Source of the DNA: Algoriphagus sp.
GTDB taxonomy: Bacteria; Bacteroidota; Bacteroidia; Cytophagales; Cyclobacteriaceae
Length of the DNA stretch: 64,000 nucleotides
Assembly (NCBI RefSeq): GCF_030694375.1
Contig: NZ_JAUXYL010000023.1
Span: 62,001-126,000, forward strand
Reading direction: 5' to 3'
The position numbers and the translations under genes are program-made. Positions 54,599 through 62,860 of this stretch are shown here, piece after piece. The notes beneath the pieces were generated by a model. The model saw only the letters and a program-made list of their open reading frames with translations. It did no database searches and was not told where the DNA came from. The stretch's first letter is position 1. Each line of letters starts with the position of its first letter.

Positions 54599-55447
54599 TC
54601 ATTTTCCAAGCTCCAAAATATCCCGAATCTTATTGATTTCGGCCATTTCCTCAAAGAGGCCTTTGTTATCGTCGTTGGCAATTTTTGCTCTGAAAGCGGT
54701 CAGATTGGCGATGTAGCCATCCAGTGCACTCAGGATATTTACTTTATTTTCTGTGAATATCGGTGCCCACATCGCAGGGCTTGATTTTGCCAGACGGACA
54801 GTGGAGGCAAAACCTGAGCCTGCCATATCGAAGATGTTTTTATCATCGGCCATCTTTTGCAGGACAGTTTCCCCAAGCATAAAGGAGGAGATGTGAGAAA
54901 GGTGAGAGACAAAAGCCAAATGCCTGTCATGCTCCTCAGGATCCATAAAACGCAACTTCACATTCAAAGCATCGAAAAGCTGATAAGCCTTCTCCTTAAG
55001 GTGCAAATCGGTTTTTTCCAGTTCGCAGATGATCAATACTTTTCTGTTTAAGAGATCTGCCATTGCGGCTTTTGGGCCTGAATATTCCGTTCCGGCGATC
55101 GGGTGGGCGGCGAGGTATTGCTTTCGCTTGGGATGATCTGCCATCATTGCACATAGCTTAGATTTGGTCGAGCCCACATCAAAAACCAAGGTGTTTTCAC
55201 CGACTTGATTCAGGGTGTCAATCAGGATTTTTCCCAAGGTATCGGCTGGAGTAGCCAAAATCACCAATTCAGTATCTTTATCAGGAGTTTCTTTGGCTTC
55301 GGTAATGATTCCTAAAGTGAGTGCATCTTTGAGGTTCTGAGGATTGGAATCAGTACCTGTGATGATTAGTTCGGGGAATTTCAGTCTTGCACCAAGACCA
55401 AAGGAACCTCCCAAAAGTCCAAGCCCGATGATGTGTATTTTTTTCAT
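54599..55447 (-). CDS. tyrA: Prephenate dehydrogenase
   Basis: A 282-residue cytosolic enzyme. It oxidises and decarboxylates prephenate to 4-hydroxyphenylpyruvate, the tyrosine branch. The N-terminal Rossmann loop is IGLGLLGGSFGLG, then ATPADTLG and DVGSTKSKL, AAHPIAGTEYSGP, and helices with FVSHLSHISSFMLGE. It has no chorismate mutase or ACT domain, so feedback by tyrosine at this enzyme is unlikely; control would come from the operon leader. It is the last gene of the operon, 5 bases after the aminotransferase gene. Confidence 0.95.
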   Translation of the reverse strand: MKKIHIIGLGLLGGSFGLGARLKFPELIITGTDSNPQNLKDALTLGIITEAKETPDKDTELVILATPADTLGKILIDTLNQVGENTLVFDVGSTKSKLCAMMADHPKRKQYLAAHPIAGTEYSGPKAAMADLLNRKVLIICELEKTDLHLKEKAYQLFDALNVKLRFMDPEEHDRHLAFVSHLSHISSFMLGETVLQKMADDKNIFDMAGSGFASTVRLAKSSPAMWAPIFTENKVNILSALDGYIANLTAFRAKIANDDNKGLFEEMAEINKIRDILELGK

Positions 55448-55452
55448 TTTCG

Positions 55453-56601
55453 TTATGATTTTATGCGATTGATAGCTTCCAGTATTTTGAATTCAGGCAT
55501 GCAAAGCGAAATTCGAACGTATCCTTCGCCTGCAGGTCCAAAGACTCTTCCCGGTGTGATGAAGATATTTTTTTCGTAAAGCAGGTAGTCCACCAGCTCA
55601 TCGGCAGATTTCCCTTCCGGCACTTTGCACCAGACAAACAATCCACTTGTGTCTTTAGAATAGGTCAAATTTAAAAGATCAGCCATTTTCCAATCCAGTT
55701 TTCTTCGGTTTTGATACTGTTCGTCGAGATCAGAAAACCAGTTTTTTCCCAAGCTCAAGGCGGCAACAGCACCTTTTTGAAGGCCGAGAAACATTCCCGA
55801 ATCCATGTTTGATTTGATTTTGAGGACAGCTTCGATCCAGTCTGCCCTTCCGCAAAGCATGCCGATTCTCCAGCCGGGCATATTGAAAGTTTTGCTGAGG
55901 GAGTTCAGTTCCAATGCCACTTTCTCGGCTCCGGGAATGGCCAAAATACTTAGCGGTTCCGGATTAAGAATGTGACTGTATGGATTGTCATGAAGGAGAA
56001 CGATGTCATGCTTTTCTGCAAATGCCACCAATTCCCGTAAAATTTCTTGACTTCCTGTCGCTCCGGTGGGCATGTGGGGATAATTGATCCACATGATTTT
56101 GACACGGCTGAGGTCCAGTTTTTCAAGCGCTTCAAGGTTTGGTTTTCCTTTTTTCGCCAAGTCCAAACTGTAAAAAAGCGGTTCTGCACCGAGCAATTTG
56201 GTCACAGAGGTATAGGTTGGGTAACCTGGATCAGGGATCAGGACCTGATCACCGGGATTGAGAAAGGCCATGCTGAGATGCATAATGCCTTCTTTTGATC
56301 CCATCAGGGGAAGAATTTCCTTGGAGGGATTTAATGTAACTCGATATTCTCTGGCGTAAAACTCCGCCATGGCAATCCGTAGTTCAGGGATCCCCTGATA
56401 ATTTTGGTAACCATGAGCCCTCGGATGTTCGACAGTACTTTTCAGCGCATCAATGACCATTCGGTCCGGAGCCAAATCGGGGCTTCCAATCCCCAAATTG
56501 ATCACCGGTTTCCCTTCAGCTATTAATTGATTAACCTCTCTCAGTTTGGCTGAAAAATAGTATTCCTGAACTGTTTCTACTCGATCTGAAAATCCCTTCA
56601 T
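55453..56601 (-). CDS. Class I/II aminotransferase (aromatic/aspartate type)
   Basis: A 382-residue PLP enzyme. PGYPTYTSV and INYPHMPTGA in the large domain, LHDNPYSHI, the Schiff-base Lys in LNSLSKTFNMPGWRIGML, and a C-terminal GEGYVRISLC with the substrate Arg are all present. By position between pheA and tyrA it should transaminate phenylpyruvate and 4-hydroxyphenylpyruvate to Phe and Tyr, or prephenate to arogenate. It overlaps pheA by four bases (ATGA), so translation is coupled. Confidence 0.9.
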   Translation of the reverse strand: MKGFSDRVETVQEYYFSAKLREVNQLIAEGKPVINLGIGSPDLAPDRMVIDALKSTVEHPRAHGYQNYQGIPELRIAMAEFYAREYRVTLNPSKEILPLMGSKEGIMHLSMAFLNPGDQVLIPDPGYPTYTSVTKLLGAEPLFYSLDLAKKGKPNLEALEKLDLSRVKIMWINYPHMPTGATGSQEILRELVAFAEKHDIVLLHDNPYSHILNPEPLSILAIPGAEKVALELNSLSKTFNMPGWRIGMLCGRADWIEAVLKIKSNMDSGMFLGLQKGAVAALSLGKNWFSDLDEQYQNRRKLDWKMADLLNLTYSKDTSGLFVWCKVPEGKSADELVDYLLYEKNIFITPGRVFGPAGEGYVRISLCMPEFKILEAINRIKS

Positions 56602-57422
56602 GCCTTTCTGCCTAGATATTCTCCGAAAATTTTCACTCCTCCAAAATCCTGTTTAATCAGTTGCATTGCTTCTTTGAATTGTAGGTAATCTTTAAATTCT
56701 GCATCGATAAAAAAGGCATATTCCCAGGGTTTTTCGATCACTGGGATAGATTGTATTTTGCTCAAATCGAGCCCTTTTTCAGCGATCATAGTCAATAATT
56801 TAGCCAAGCCGCCTTTTTGATTTCGGATGGTTACTTTGAAAGATGCTTTGTCCGGGATTGTTTCAGAAGTGCCACTTTCTTTTTGTAAAATGATAAAACG
56901 GGTGAAATTGTCTTTTATCGTTTGGATGTCTCTGGCCAATATTTCCAACCCATATATTTCAGCTGCGATTTCACTGGCAATGGCTGCGATACCGCTCAGC
57001 TTTTCTTCCGCAATTCGTTTGGCTACTGAAGCAGTATCCACATCATCAAACTGTTGAATATGAGGATTCTGGGCCAAAAAAGTTTTGCATTGCAAAAGTG
57101 CCATGGGGTGTGAGCGGACTTCCCGAATATCCGCGATTTTTTGACCGGGCAGGGCCATAAACTGATGCGAAATCGGCAGATAAAACTCATCCCGGATACT
57201 CAATTCGTAGCGGTCAATCAGATCATAATTGGGGAGTATGGCTCCGGCAATGGAATTTTCGATGGCCATCACGCCAAAATCAGCTTCGCCTAAGGCGACA
57301 CTTTTGGCAACGGGCTCAAAGGTATTGAATGCCAGAATCTGAGCTTCAGGACCGAAATTAATTAAGGCAACCTGATGATGAAAAGAACCCGGGACGCCCT
57401 GAATAGCTATTTTCAAGCTCAT
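56598..57422 (-). CDS. pheA: Prephenate dehydratase with ACT domain
   Basis: A 274-residue cytosolic enzyme that converts prephenate to phenylpyruvate. The catalytic domain has IQGVPGSFHHQVA, GVMAIENSIAGAI and NFTRFIIL, with the catalytic Thr-Arg-Phe. The ACT domain (about residues 195-270) has VTIRNQKGGLAKLLTMIAE. The usual Phe-binding ESRP motif reads IQSIP here, as far as I can align, so sensitivity to Phe may differ. It has no chorismate mutase; that activity is fused to the first gene. It overlaps aroA and the aminotransferase gene by ATGA on both sides. Confidence 0.95.
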   Translation of the reverse strand: MSLKIAIQGVPGSFHHQVALINFGPEAQILAFNTFEPVAKSVALGEADFGVMAIENSIAGAILPNYDLIDRYELSIRDEFYLPISHQFMALPGQKIADIREVRSHPMALLQCKTFLAQNPHIQQFDDVDTASVAKRIAEEKLSGIAAIASEIAAEIYGLEILARDIQTIKDNFTRFIILQKESGTSETIPDKASFKVTIRNQKGGLAKLLTMIAEKGLDLSKIQSIPVIEKPWEYAFFIDAEFKDYLQFKEAMQLIKQDFGGVKIFGEYLGRKA

Positions 57423-58651
57423 GACTCAATATGTTTTTCCATGGAAATGGCCAGCAATTCGCAATGCTTCCAGAAACTTGGATAAGATTTGTTGACTACT
57501 TCAGGATCTTCAATCAATACTGCTGTTTTGGTCAAAAGTGGCATAAAAGCCATCGCCATTCGGTGATCGTCGTAGGTGTGAATCTGAACTTTGCGAGGCA
57601 TTGTGACAGATGGAATCACTTGGTAAACTTCCGGTTCGATTTCTTTCAAATCCGCATTGAACTTGGCCAGTTCCTGCTGTAAGGCAAAGATTCGGTCAGT
57701 CTCCTTGATTTTCAAACTTTCCAAACCTGTGAAAATTGCATTCTGACCAAGAATTGCACAAGTCACTGCAACCGTCTGGGCAAGATCAGGACAATGGGTA
57801 AAATCCCATTTTTTCAATCCTTTCACTGCTTGTTTCTTGAGTAAAACGCCGCCTTTTTCAAACGTGCTTTTGATTCCGAGATGATCCATGATCTCGACGA
57901 TCTTGGAGTCTCCCTGCAGGCTGTTTTCTTTCAATCCTTCCAAAAAAAGCGCTCCTGAATCTGCACAGGCCAATAAGCTAAACCAATAGCTCGCGCCTGA
58001 CCAGTCACTTTCGACTGCATAAGTTGTGGGCTGATAGGCTTGGTGAGGAACCTTTATTCTGTTTTCTTCCCAAGTGTACTTGATCCCGAATTGGGTCATC
58101 AGCTCGAGGGTCATTTCAATGTAAGTCCGACTTCCTACTTTTCCTTCCAACTCGATTTCCAATCCTTGGGGCAAAATAGGGGCGATCATCAGCATGGCTG
58201 AAATATATTGACTGGATACGTCCCCGCGAATTTTGACTTTATCCGATTTTTGTTCGGGAAGTCCATGGATTGCCAATGGAGGATAACCTTCGATGTTTAA
58301 ATAGTGGATTTCTGCACCAACAGTACGCAGGGCATCTACTAGAATTCCAATCGGCCGCTCGCACATCCGCGCGGTTCCGGTCATGACTTTTTTCTGATTG
58401 GTAACCGCCGCAAATGCTGTCAAAAACCGCATCGTCGTACCTGCATCCAGTACATCAAAAACTGGCGGATTTTTAGCCAGCAATCCAATCATCGTCTGCG
58501 TGTCGCGAGCTTCGGCCAGATTAGTCAGTTTATTTTCACCTTCGGTCAGTGCATCGATCACCAATGCGCGATTGGATTCACTTTTGGAGGATGGGAGCGG
58601 GATTCTGGAAGGGGTAAATTCGCTTTTTTGGTTTAGGCGAAGGATAGTCAT
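57419..58651 (-). CDS. aroA: 3-phosphoshikimate 1-carboxyvinyltransferase (EPSP synthase)
   Basis: A 410-residue two-domain enzyme joining shikimate 3-phosphate and PEP in the cytosol. LPSSKSESNRALVIDALTEG carries the Lys-Ser-x-Ser-Asn-Arg substrate site, GTTMRFLTAFAAV is the characteristic loop, RGDVSSQYISAMLM follows, and YDDHRMAMAF comes near the end. The loop has no extra Gly-to-Ala change that would be obvious by eye. An in-frame TTG five codons upstream is less likely than this ATG. It ends in a four-base overlap with pheA. Confidence 0.95.
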   Translation of the reverse strand: MTILRLNQKSEFTPSRIPLPSSKSESNRALVIDALTEGENKLTNLAEARDTQTMIGLLAKNPPVFDVLDAGTTMRFLTAFAAVTNQKKVMTGTARMCERPIGILVDALRTVGAEIHYLNIEGYPPLAIHGLPEQKSDKVKIRGDVSSQYISAMLMIAPILPQGLEIELEGKVGSRTYIEMTLELMTQFGIKYTWEENRIKVPHQAYQPTTYAVESDWSGASYWFSLLACADSGALFLEGLKENSLQGDSKIVEIMDHLGIKSTFEKGGVLLKKQAVKGLKKWDFTHCPDLAQTVAVTCAILGQNAIFTGLESLKIKETDRIFALQQELAKFNADLKEIEPEVYQVIPSVTMPRKVQIHTYDDHRMAMAFMPLLTKTAVLIEDPEVVNKSYPSFWKHCELLAISMEKHIES

Positions 58652-58678
58652 GGTTTGAGTAGTCAAGGCTCAGGCCGT

Positions 58679-59713
58679 TTAAAGATTATGATAATAGATG
58701 ATTGCTTCCCTGATTTCATCCCGATTGACGGGGATATTGTAGGCGCAATCACCGATCGAATTTAGGAGCGAAAAAAGCAAGGAGCTTCCTTCGTTTTTCT
58801 TGTCTTGCAGGCAAAGATCCAGAATTGGATTTAGCTCATTTACTGAAAATTCGACCTTCCCATAGATCTGAATCATTGTTTTCGTCAATTGATCAAGTTC
58901 CTCGAAACTAAATCCGATTTTTTCAAATGAAAGAAATCCTTCGCAGATCATTCCCAAGGCAATGGCCTCTCCGTGCAAAAGATGATTTTTGGTGTCCAAA
59001 AAGTAGGATTCGAAGGCATGCCCGATGGTGTGCCCGAAATTCAGGATTTTTCGCAAACCTGCTTCTTTTGGATCAGCTTCCACTACGGCTTTTTTGATTC
59101 CTACGGAATGAATGATCAGATTTTCCCAATCTTGGGATTCCCAATTAGTTGATTTCAGTTTGTTGAAATAAGACTTATCCCGAATCAGTCCGTGCTTCAA
59201 AATTTCAGCATAACCGGATCGAAGTTCTGCTAGGGGTAAAGTCTTCAAAAATTCAGGGGCAATGATGACCGTTTCTGGTTCATTGAATACTCCCAAGTGG
59301 TTTTTGAGCCCGTTGAAGTCCACCCCCAGTTTACCACCGACACTTGCATCCACTTGTGAAAGCAGGGTAGTCGGCATATTTAAAAAGCGAATTCCGCGCT
59401 TGTATAAGCTGGCGCAAAACCCTCCCATATCCGTGATCACACCACCACCTAGGTTTAGCATCAAGGCTTTTCTGTCCAGTGCAGCATCGGTCATTTGAGA
59501 CCAAATTTCAGTACAGGTTTCAAGGTTTTTTTGAATTTCGCCCGACCGAACACTGATGAAAATTGTGTCTTCAGGCAAGATTGAACTCACGATTGGCAAA
59601 CACAGTGATTGAGTATTTTCATCAGTTAAGACAGCCAATTTTGAAAAGGACAATTGAGTTAAAACTCTTGAAAGCGCTTGTTTTGCTTCAGCAGTGAAAA
59701 TGATGGAATCCAC
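58679..59713 (-). CDS. aroB: 3-dehydroquinate synthase
   Basis: A 344-residue NAD- and metal-dependent enzyme, the second step of the shikimate pathway. LMLNLGGGVITDMGGFCASLYKRGIRFLNMPTTLLSQVDASVGGKLGVDFNGLKN is the hallmark block, and the metal ligands lie in LRSGYAEILKHGLI, LNFGHTIGHAFES and LLHGEAIALGM. It starts at GTG; no ATG fits. It follows the first gene after an 81-base gap with an mRNA hairpin, and precedes aroA by 27 bases. Confidence 0.95.
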   Translation of the reverse strand: MDSIIFTAEAKQALSRVLTQLSFSKLAVLTDENTQSLCLPIVSSILPEDTIFISVRSGEIQKNLETCTEIWSQMTDAALDRKALMLNLGGGVITDMGGFCASLYKRGIRFLNMPTTLLSQVDASVGGKLGVDFNGLKNHLGVFNEPETVIIAPEFLKTLPLAELRSGYAEILKHGLIRDKSYFNKLKSTNWESQDWENLIIHSVGIKKAVVEADPKEAGLRKILNFGHTIGHAFESYFLDTKNHLLHGEAIALGMICEGFLSFEKIGFSFEELDQLTKTMIQIYGKVEFSVNELNPILDLCLQDKKNEGSSLLFSLLNSIGDCAYNIPVNRDEIREAIIYYHNL

Positions 59714-59745
59714 GGTTTGACCTGATTTGTTGGAATTCTAAAGGT

Positions 59746-59780
59746 AAGGAAAGCAGTCTCTAAGAGAGGCCGCCTTCCTT
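59746..59780 (-). other. Intercistronic hairpin between the DAHP synthase gene and aroB
   Basis: In the transcript AAGGAAGGCGGCCTCTCT and AGAGACTGCTTTCCTT pair along 16 positions with two mismatches and one G-U. No T-run follows, so it is not a standard terminator. It could stabilise or mark a cleavage site between the first cistron and the rest, tuning their ratio. Confidence 0.55.
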
Positions 59781-59794
59781 GTTTGAGAGCAGAT

Positions 59795-60892
59795 TTATTT
59801 TTTAATTGGCTCAGCCTCGCGCAATTGTTTTTCCTGGCGCTTAACAGATTCCTCATGAATGCAATACAGCAACTCTTTCATGAATTTTTCACTCAGGTGT
59901 TTTGCGACACCTTTTCTGGTGCGACTTTCCATCACATCTTTCCAGCGATCGGACTGAAAAACAGTCAAATGATGCTCACGCTTATGCGCTCCGATTTGAT
60001 CGATGACAGCAAATCTTTCCTGAAGAATGTCCAACAATTGATCATCCATGTGATCGACAGCACGACGAAGATCTTGAAGCTTTTCATCCGGCTTCATATT
60101 TTCCAGCGGCGTTTTGAAGTCAATGGAGCTGATCATTTCTTTCAATCTTGCCGGAGTCACTTGCTGTTTGGCATCTGACCATGCTTTGTCAGGATCATGG
60201 TGGGTCTCGATCATCAGACCATCCAGACCAAAGTTCATTGCACTCTGCGCCACTTCTAGCAGTCCATCTCTTTTTCCAACAATGTGAGAAGGGTCATTGA
60301 TTACTTCCATTCCGGTCCACTCACGCTTCAGGTGAATGGGCATAGACCAGTTTGGCTTATTTCTATAACGCTTATCGTATGCATCTGAGAACCCACGGTG
60401 AATGGCTGCAAGTTTATCGATGCCGACTGCATACATTCTTTCTAATGCGCCCATCCAAAGTTCCAGATCCGGATTCATGGGGTTTTTGATCATCACAGGA
60501 ATGTCTACACCACGAAGTACTTCGGCAATCTCCTGGACTGCAAAAGGATTGACCGTTGTTCTGGCACCAATCCAGAGCACATCAACTTTGTGCTTAAGTG
60601 CCAGTTCGGCGTGTGAAGCATTACCTACTTCAACAGTGATGGGAATATTCAGGTGGTGGCGGACAATTTCCATCCACTTCAAACCTTCCTCACCGACACC
60701 TTCAAATGACCCCGGTCTGGTTCTTGGTTTCCAAATTCCTGCACGGAAAAGCTGAGGAACCACATTGGCTTCCTTCATCTCTTTACAGATTTGCTCGATT
60801 TGTTCCGGAGTTTCGGCAGAGCAAGGACCTGCGATGATCAGTGGGGCGGTTAATCCCATTCCCCAGTCTTTAATTTGTTTGTGCGGCTTCAT
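59795..60892 (-). CDS. Bifunctional DAHP synthase/chorismate mutase (type II mutase)
   Basis: A 365-residue fusion, the first gene of the aromatic operon. Residues about 1-265 are a type I-beta DAHP synthase (condensing PEP and erythrose 4-phosphate): IIAGPCSAETPEQI, FRAGIWKPRTRPGSFEG, WIGARTTVNPF, IKNPMNPDLELW, and the late MIETHHDPDKA with metal ligands. Residues about 270-365 are an AroQ-type chorismate mutase beginning LQDLRRAVDHMDDQLLDILQERF. The fusion places the entry step and the Phe/Tyr branch step together, so the mutase may confer prephenate feedback. Expression should be set by the leader upstream. Confidence 0.95.
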   Translation of the reverse strand: MKPHKQIKDWGMGLTAPLIIAGPCSAETPEQIEQICKEMKEANVVPQLFRAGIWKPRTRPGSFEGVGEEGLKWMEIVRHHLNIPITVEVGNASHAELALKHKVDVLWIGARTTVNPFAVQEIAEVLRGVDIPVMIKNPMNPDLELWMGALERMYAVGIDKLAAIHRGFSDAYDKRYRNKPNWSMPIHLKREWTGMEVINDPSHIVGKRDGLLEVAQSAMNFGLDGLMIETHHDPDKAWSDAKQQVTPARLKEMISSIDFKTPLENMKPDEKLQDLRRAVDHMDDQLLDILQERFAVIDQIGAHKREHHLTVFQSDRWKDVMESRTRKGVAKHLSEKFMKELLYCIHEESVKRQEKQLREAEPIKK

Positions 60893-60912
60893 AGATTTGA
60901 TCGGTTTAAATG

Positions 60913-60944
60913 AAAAAAGCCCGACTCTTTCGAATCGGGCTTTT
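60913..60944 (-). terminator. Attenuator terminator before the DAHP synthase gene
   Basis: On the minus strand AAAAGCCCGATTC and GAGTCGGGCTTTT pair over 13 positions (one G-U) around a GAAA tetraloop, followed by a run of six T. It lies between the leader ORF and the first structural gene, 21 bases before its ATG, so unregulated it would stop transcription of the whole operon. Confidence 0.9.
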
Positions 60945-60998
60945 GTGTGTTTTATTTTCTTTTAGTTTTTGGCTAGCATATACACGGCTCCGATTCGA
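60930..60998 (-). promoter_or_regulatory. Possible antiterminator pairing
   Basis: In the transcript TCGAATCGG at 60998-60990 (leader codons 20-23) is exactly complementary to CCGATTCGA at 60938-60930, which is most of the terminator's 5' arm. A competing five-base pair TTCGA/TCGAA at 61011-61007 and 60998-60994 could hold the leader segment when no ribosome is stalled. These are mutually exclusive folds. Confidence 0.6.
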
Positions 60999-61057
60999 TT
61001 TTGGCTTCGAAAGTAAAAGTAAAAGAAGGTAAAATAGATCGCTGCTGTGATTAACAT
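60962..61057 (-). CDS. Phe/Tyr-rich leader peptide of the aromatic operon
   Basis: A 31-codon ORF from ATG to TAA. Residues 8-16 read YFTFFYFYF: eight of nine are Phe or Tyr, and one more Tyr follows at residue 26. There is no Trp. The block ends just before codons 17-23, whose RNA can pair with the terminator arm. It starts about 26 bases after the expected transcription start. The length, the amino acids matching the operon's products, and the terminator 18 bases after the stop are the classical features of an attenuation leader (as pheL or trpL). A longer Leu-rich frame over the same DNA does not fit the layout. Confidence 0.85.
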   Translation of the reverse strand: MLITAAIYFTFFYFYFRSQNRIGAVYMLAKN

Positions 61058-61088
61058 GTTTCAAAAGTAAAAGGCTCAAATTTAAAAA

Positions 61089-61096
61089 CAAAATTA
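61089..61096 (-). promoter_or_regulatory. -7 box TAATTTTG of the aromatic operon
   Basis: A full match to TAnnTTTG on the minus strand, about 32 bases upstream of the leader ORF start. The -33 region has no clear TTTG. The position fits a transcript that includes the whole attenuator. Confidence 0.6.
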
Positions 61097-61451
61097 TTTT
61101 TTCGCCCTTTAGTTGGGTTTTAAGTAAATCTTGGTCGTTTTCTTTGATTTTTCTCTAAATGAGCGATGATTTTTAGGCTAAACAGTATTTTGTTTCTTTT
61201 TCGAGTCAAAAAAATAAATAATCTATTGTAAAAATAATTTTCAATTTCTTTCCATTCCATCCTTGATGGTTTAGTGAAAGGAAAATTGGTTTTGAGTTTT
61301 CGATGGAGTGTTTTTCATGAATAATTTTCTGGAGTTCGAGGTCACATCTTTATATAGACTGTACAGATTCTTTGATAAATCATTCAATTCATTATGACTA
61401 TTCTACAGTTCAAATACCCGAACAAAAGCCCTATTGGAGAGGTTTTTTTGA
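61097..61451. other. Divergent intergenic region
   Basis: About 350 AT-rich bases between the aromatic operon promoter and the proline dehydrogenase promoter. It includes an open frame in phase with proline dehydrogenase from 61394, which I regard as non-coding because the gene's promoter lies inside it. Nothing else is recognised. Confidence 0.4.
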
Positions 61452-61459
61452 TATCTTTG
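61452..61459 (+). promoter_or_regulatory. -7 box TATCTTTG of proline dehydrogenase
   Basis: A full match to TAnnTTTG that ends 18 bases before the ATG at 61478. A TTG lies 15 bases upstream of it, a little close for a -33 element. The box lies downstream of an earlier in-frame ATG, which therefore should not be used. Confidence 0.6.
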
Positions 61460-61477
61460 CCACCTTATTTGAGTGAT

Positions 61478-62656
61478 ATGCCTGTCATACCCAAAATCTC
61501 TTTTGAAAATCTGGAAGTAGCCTTTGCTTCTAAAAGTACCACAGAACTCAGGAAAATGTACCTGATCTTTGCCACACTCAACAATAATCTGATCTCAGAC
61601 TTGGGTATTGGCCTGGCAAACCTAGCTTTCAAGCTCAAGCTTCCTGTCAAAGGAATCATGAAAAAAACCATGTTTGGTCATTTTTGCGGTGGAGAAACCA
61701 TCGCCGAGAGTGTAAAAGCCTGTAAGCACCTTGCCAAATTTGGAGTTCATTCCATTTTGGATTTGTCGGTAGAGGGTAAAGGAGATGAGGCGAGTTTTGA
61801 TGCTACCGCTGATGAGATTTATCAGACTTTGGTTGAATCCTCCAAGACGGATTACATGCCCTTTGGGGTTTTTAAGACGACTGGTTTGGGGGATTATCAT
61901 TTGATGATTAAAATCCAAAACGGTGAACCGCTTACCGGTGAAGAGCAAGTAGCGCTTAACCGAATGAAAGGCAGAGTGGATCGACTTTGCAAAGCTGCCC
62001 ATGATTTGGGGTTGAAAATCCTGGTGGATGCAGAGGAAAGTTGGTTCCAAAATGTAATTGATGACTTGGCCTATGAAGCCATGGAAAAATATAACAGAGA
62101 GCGTTGTGTGGTCTACAATACCTATCAGATGTACCGCCACGACTCCTTGGATCGCCTGAAAAAGACCGCTGAACTTGCCGCCACTAAAGGATATTTGCTT
62201 GGTGCAAAGCCGGTGCGCGGAGCCTATATGGAAAAAGAGCGCGAGCGTGCATCAGAAATGGGCTATCCTGACCCAATTCAACCGAATAAAGAAGCCAGCG
62301 ATAGGGATTACGATGCCGCCATTAAGTTTTGTGTGGAAAATGGGATTTCCCTGGTCTGTGCTACGCATAATGAAAAAAGTAACTTGGAGCTTACCGAACT
62401 GATGAACCTTCATGGAATTGATCCTAATTCGGATCGGGTTTTCTTTTCTCAGCTTTATGGAATGAGTGATAACATTTCTTTCAATTTAGCGAAGGGAGGC
62501 TATCGAGTGGTTAAGTATGTGCCATACGGTCCTGTAGAAAAAGTAATGCCATACCTGACTCGTCGGGCCTCGGAAAACACCTCCATTGCAGGTCAAAGCA
62601 GTAGAGAGTTTGAGTTGATCAAGCGGGAATTGAAGCGGAGAAAGGGGTTGAAGTAG
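61478..62656 (+). CDS. Proline dehydrogenase (monofunctional)
   Basis: A 392-residue FAD-dependent enzyme oxidising proline to delta-1-pyrroline-5-carboxylate at the inner membrane face. Signatures of the ProDH barrel are YNTYQMYRHDSLDRLK, LGAKPVRGAYMEKERERA (substrate and FAD contacts), LVCATHNEKS, and VKYVPYGPVEKVMPYLTRRASENTS near the C-terminus. It has no fused P5C dehydrogenase domain, unlike PutA. The start was set by the promoter box directly upstream. It is monocistronic. Confidence 0.95.
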   Translation: MPVIPKISFENLEVAFASKSTTELRKMYLIFATLNNNLISDLGIGLANLAFKLKLPVKGIMKKTMFGHFCGGETIAESVKACKHLAKFGVHSILDLSVEGKGDEASFDATADEIYQTLVESSKTDYMPFGVFKTTGLGDYHLMIKIQNGEPLTGEEQVALNRMKGRVDRLCKAAHDLGLKILVDAEESWFQNVIDDLAYEAMEKYNRERCVVYNTYQMYRHDSLDRLKKTAELAATKGYLLGAKPVRGAYMEKERERASEMGYPDPIQPNKEASDRDYDAAIKFCVENGISLVCATHNEKSNLELTELMNLHGIDPNSDRVFFSQLYGMSDNISFNLAKGGYRVVKYVPYGPVEKVMPYLTRRASENTSIAGQSSREFELIKRELKRRKGLK

Positions 62657-62860
62657 GAAGTCGCAGTGATCAGTAGGCAGTTATCAGTAGACAGTAATCA
62701 GTAGGCGGTAGGCAGTTTGCAGTGGTGTCAGGCTGAGCGGAGTCGAAGACTTAGTGGTAAAGAGTAAATAGTGAAAAGTGAGTGGTAGAAGGTTTTTGGG
62801 TCCAATCATCGGTCATCGGACACCCGACAAAAAGAGAATTTCAAATATCAAATATAGAAA
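62657..62860. repeat. Degenerate minisatellite with GCAGT/CAGTAG words
   Basis: The gap before lysS is filled with imperfect repeats of CAGTAGGCAGT type, then GTCAGGCTGAGCGGAGTCGA near 62735, AGTGGTAAAGAGTAAATAG, and ATCGGTCATCGGAC. Similar words occur at 53158-53260 and 13491-13520. It is non-coding. Confidence 0.6.

Noticed and set aside
60906..61091. A 61-codon Leu-rich frame overlapping the leader as the attenuator peptide
   Set aside because: It reads through the terminator stem, is in another frame from the Phe/Tyr ORF, and its Leu codons do not match the operon's products.
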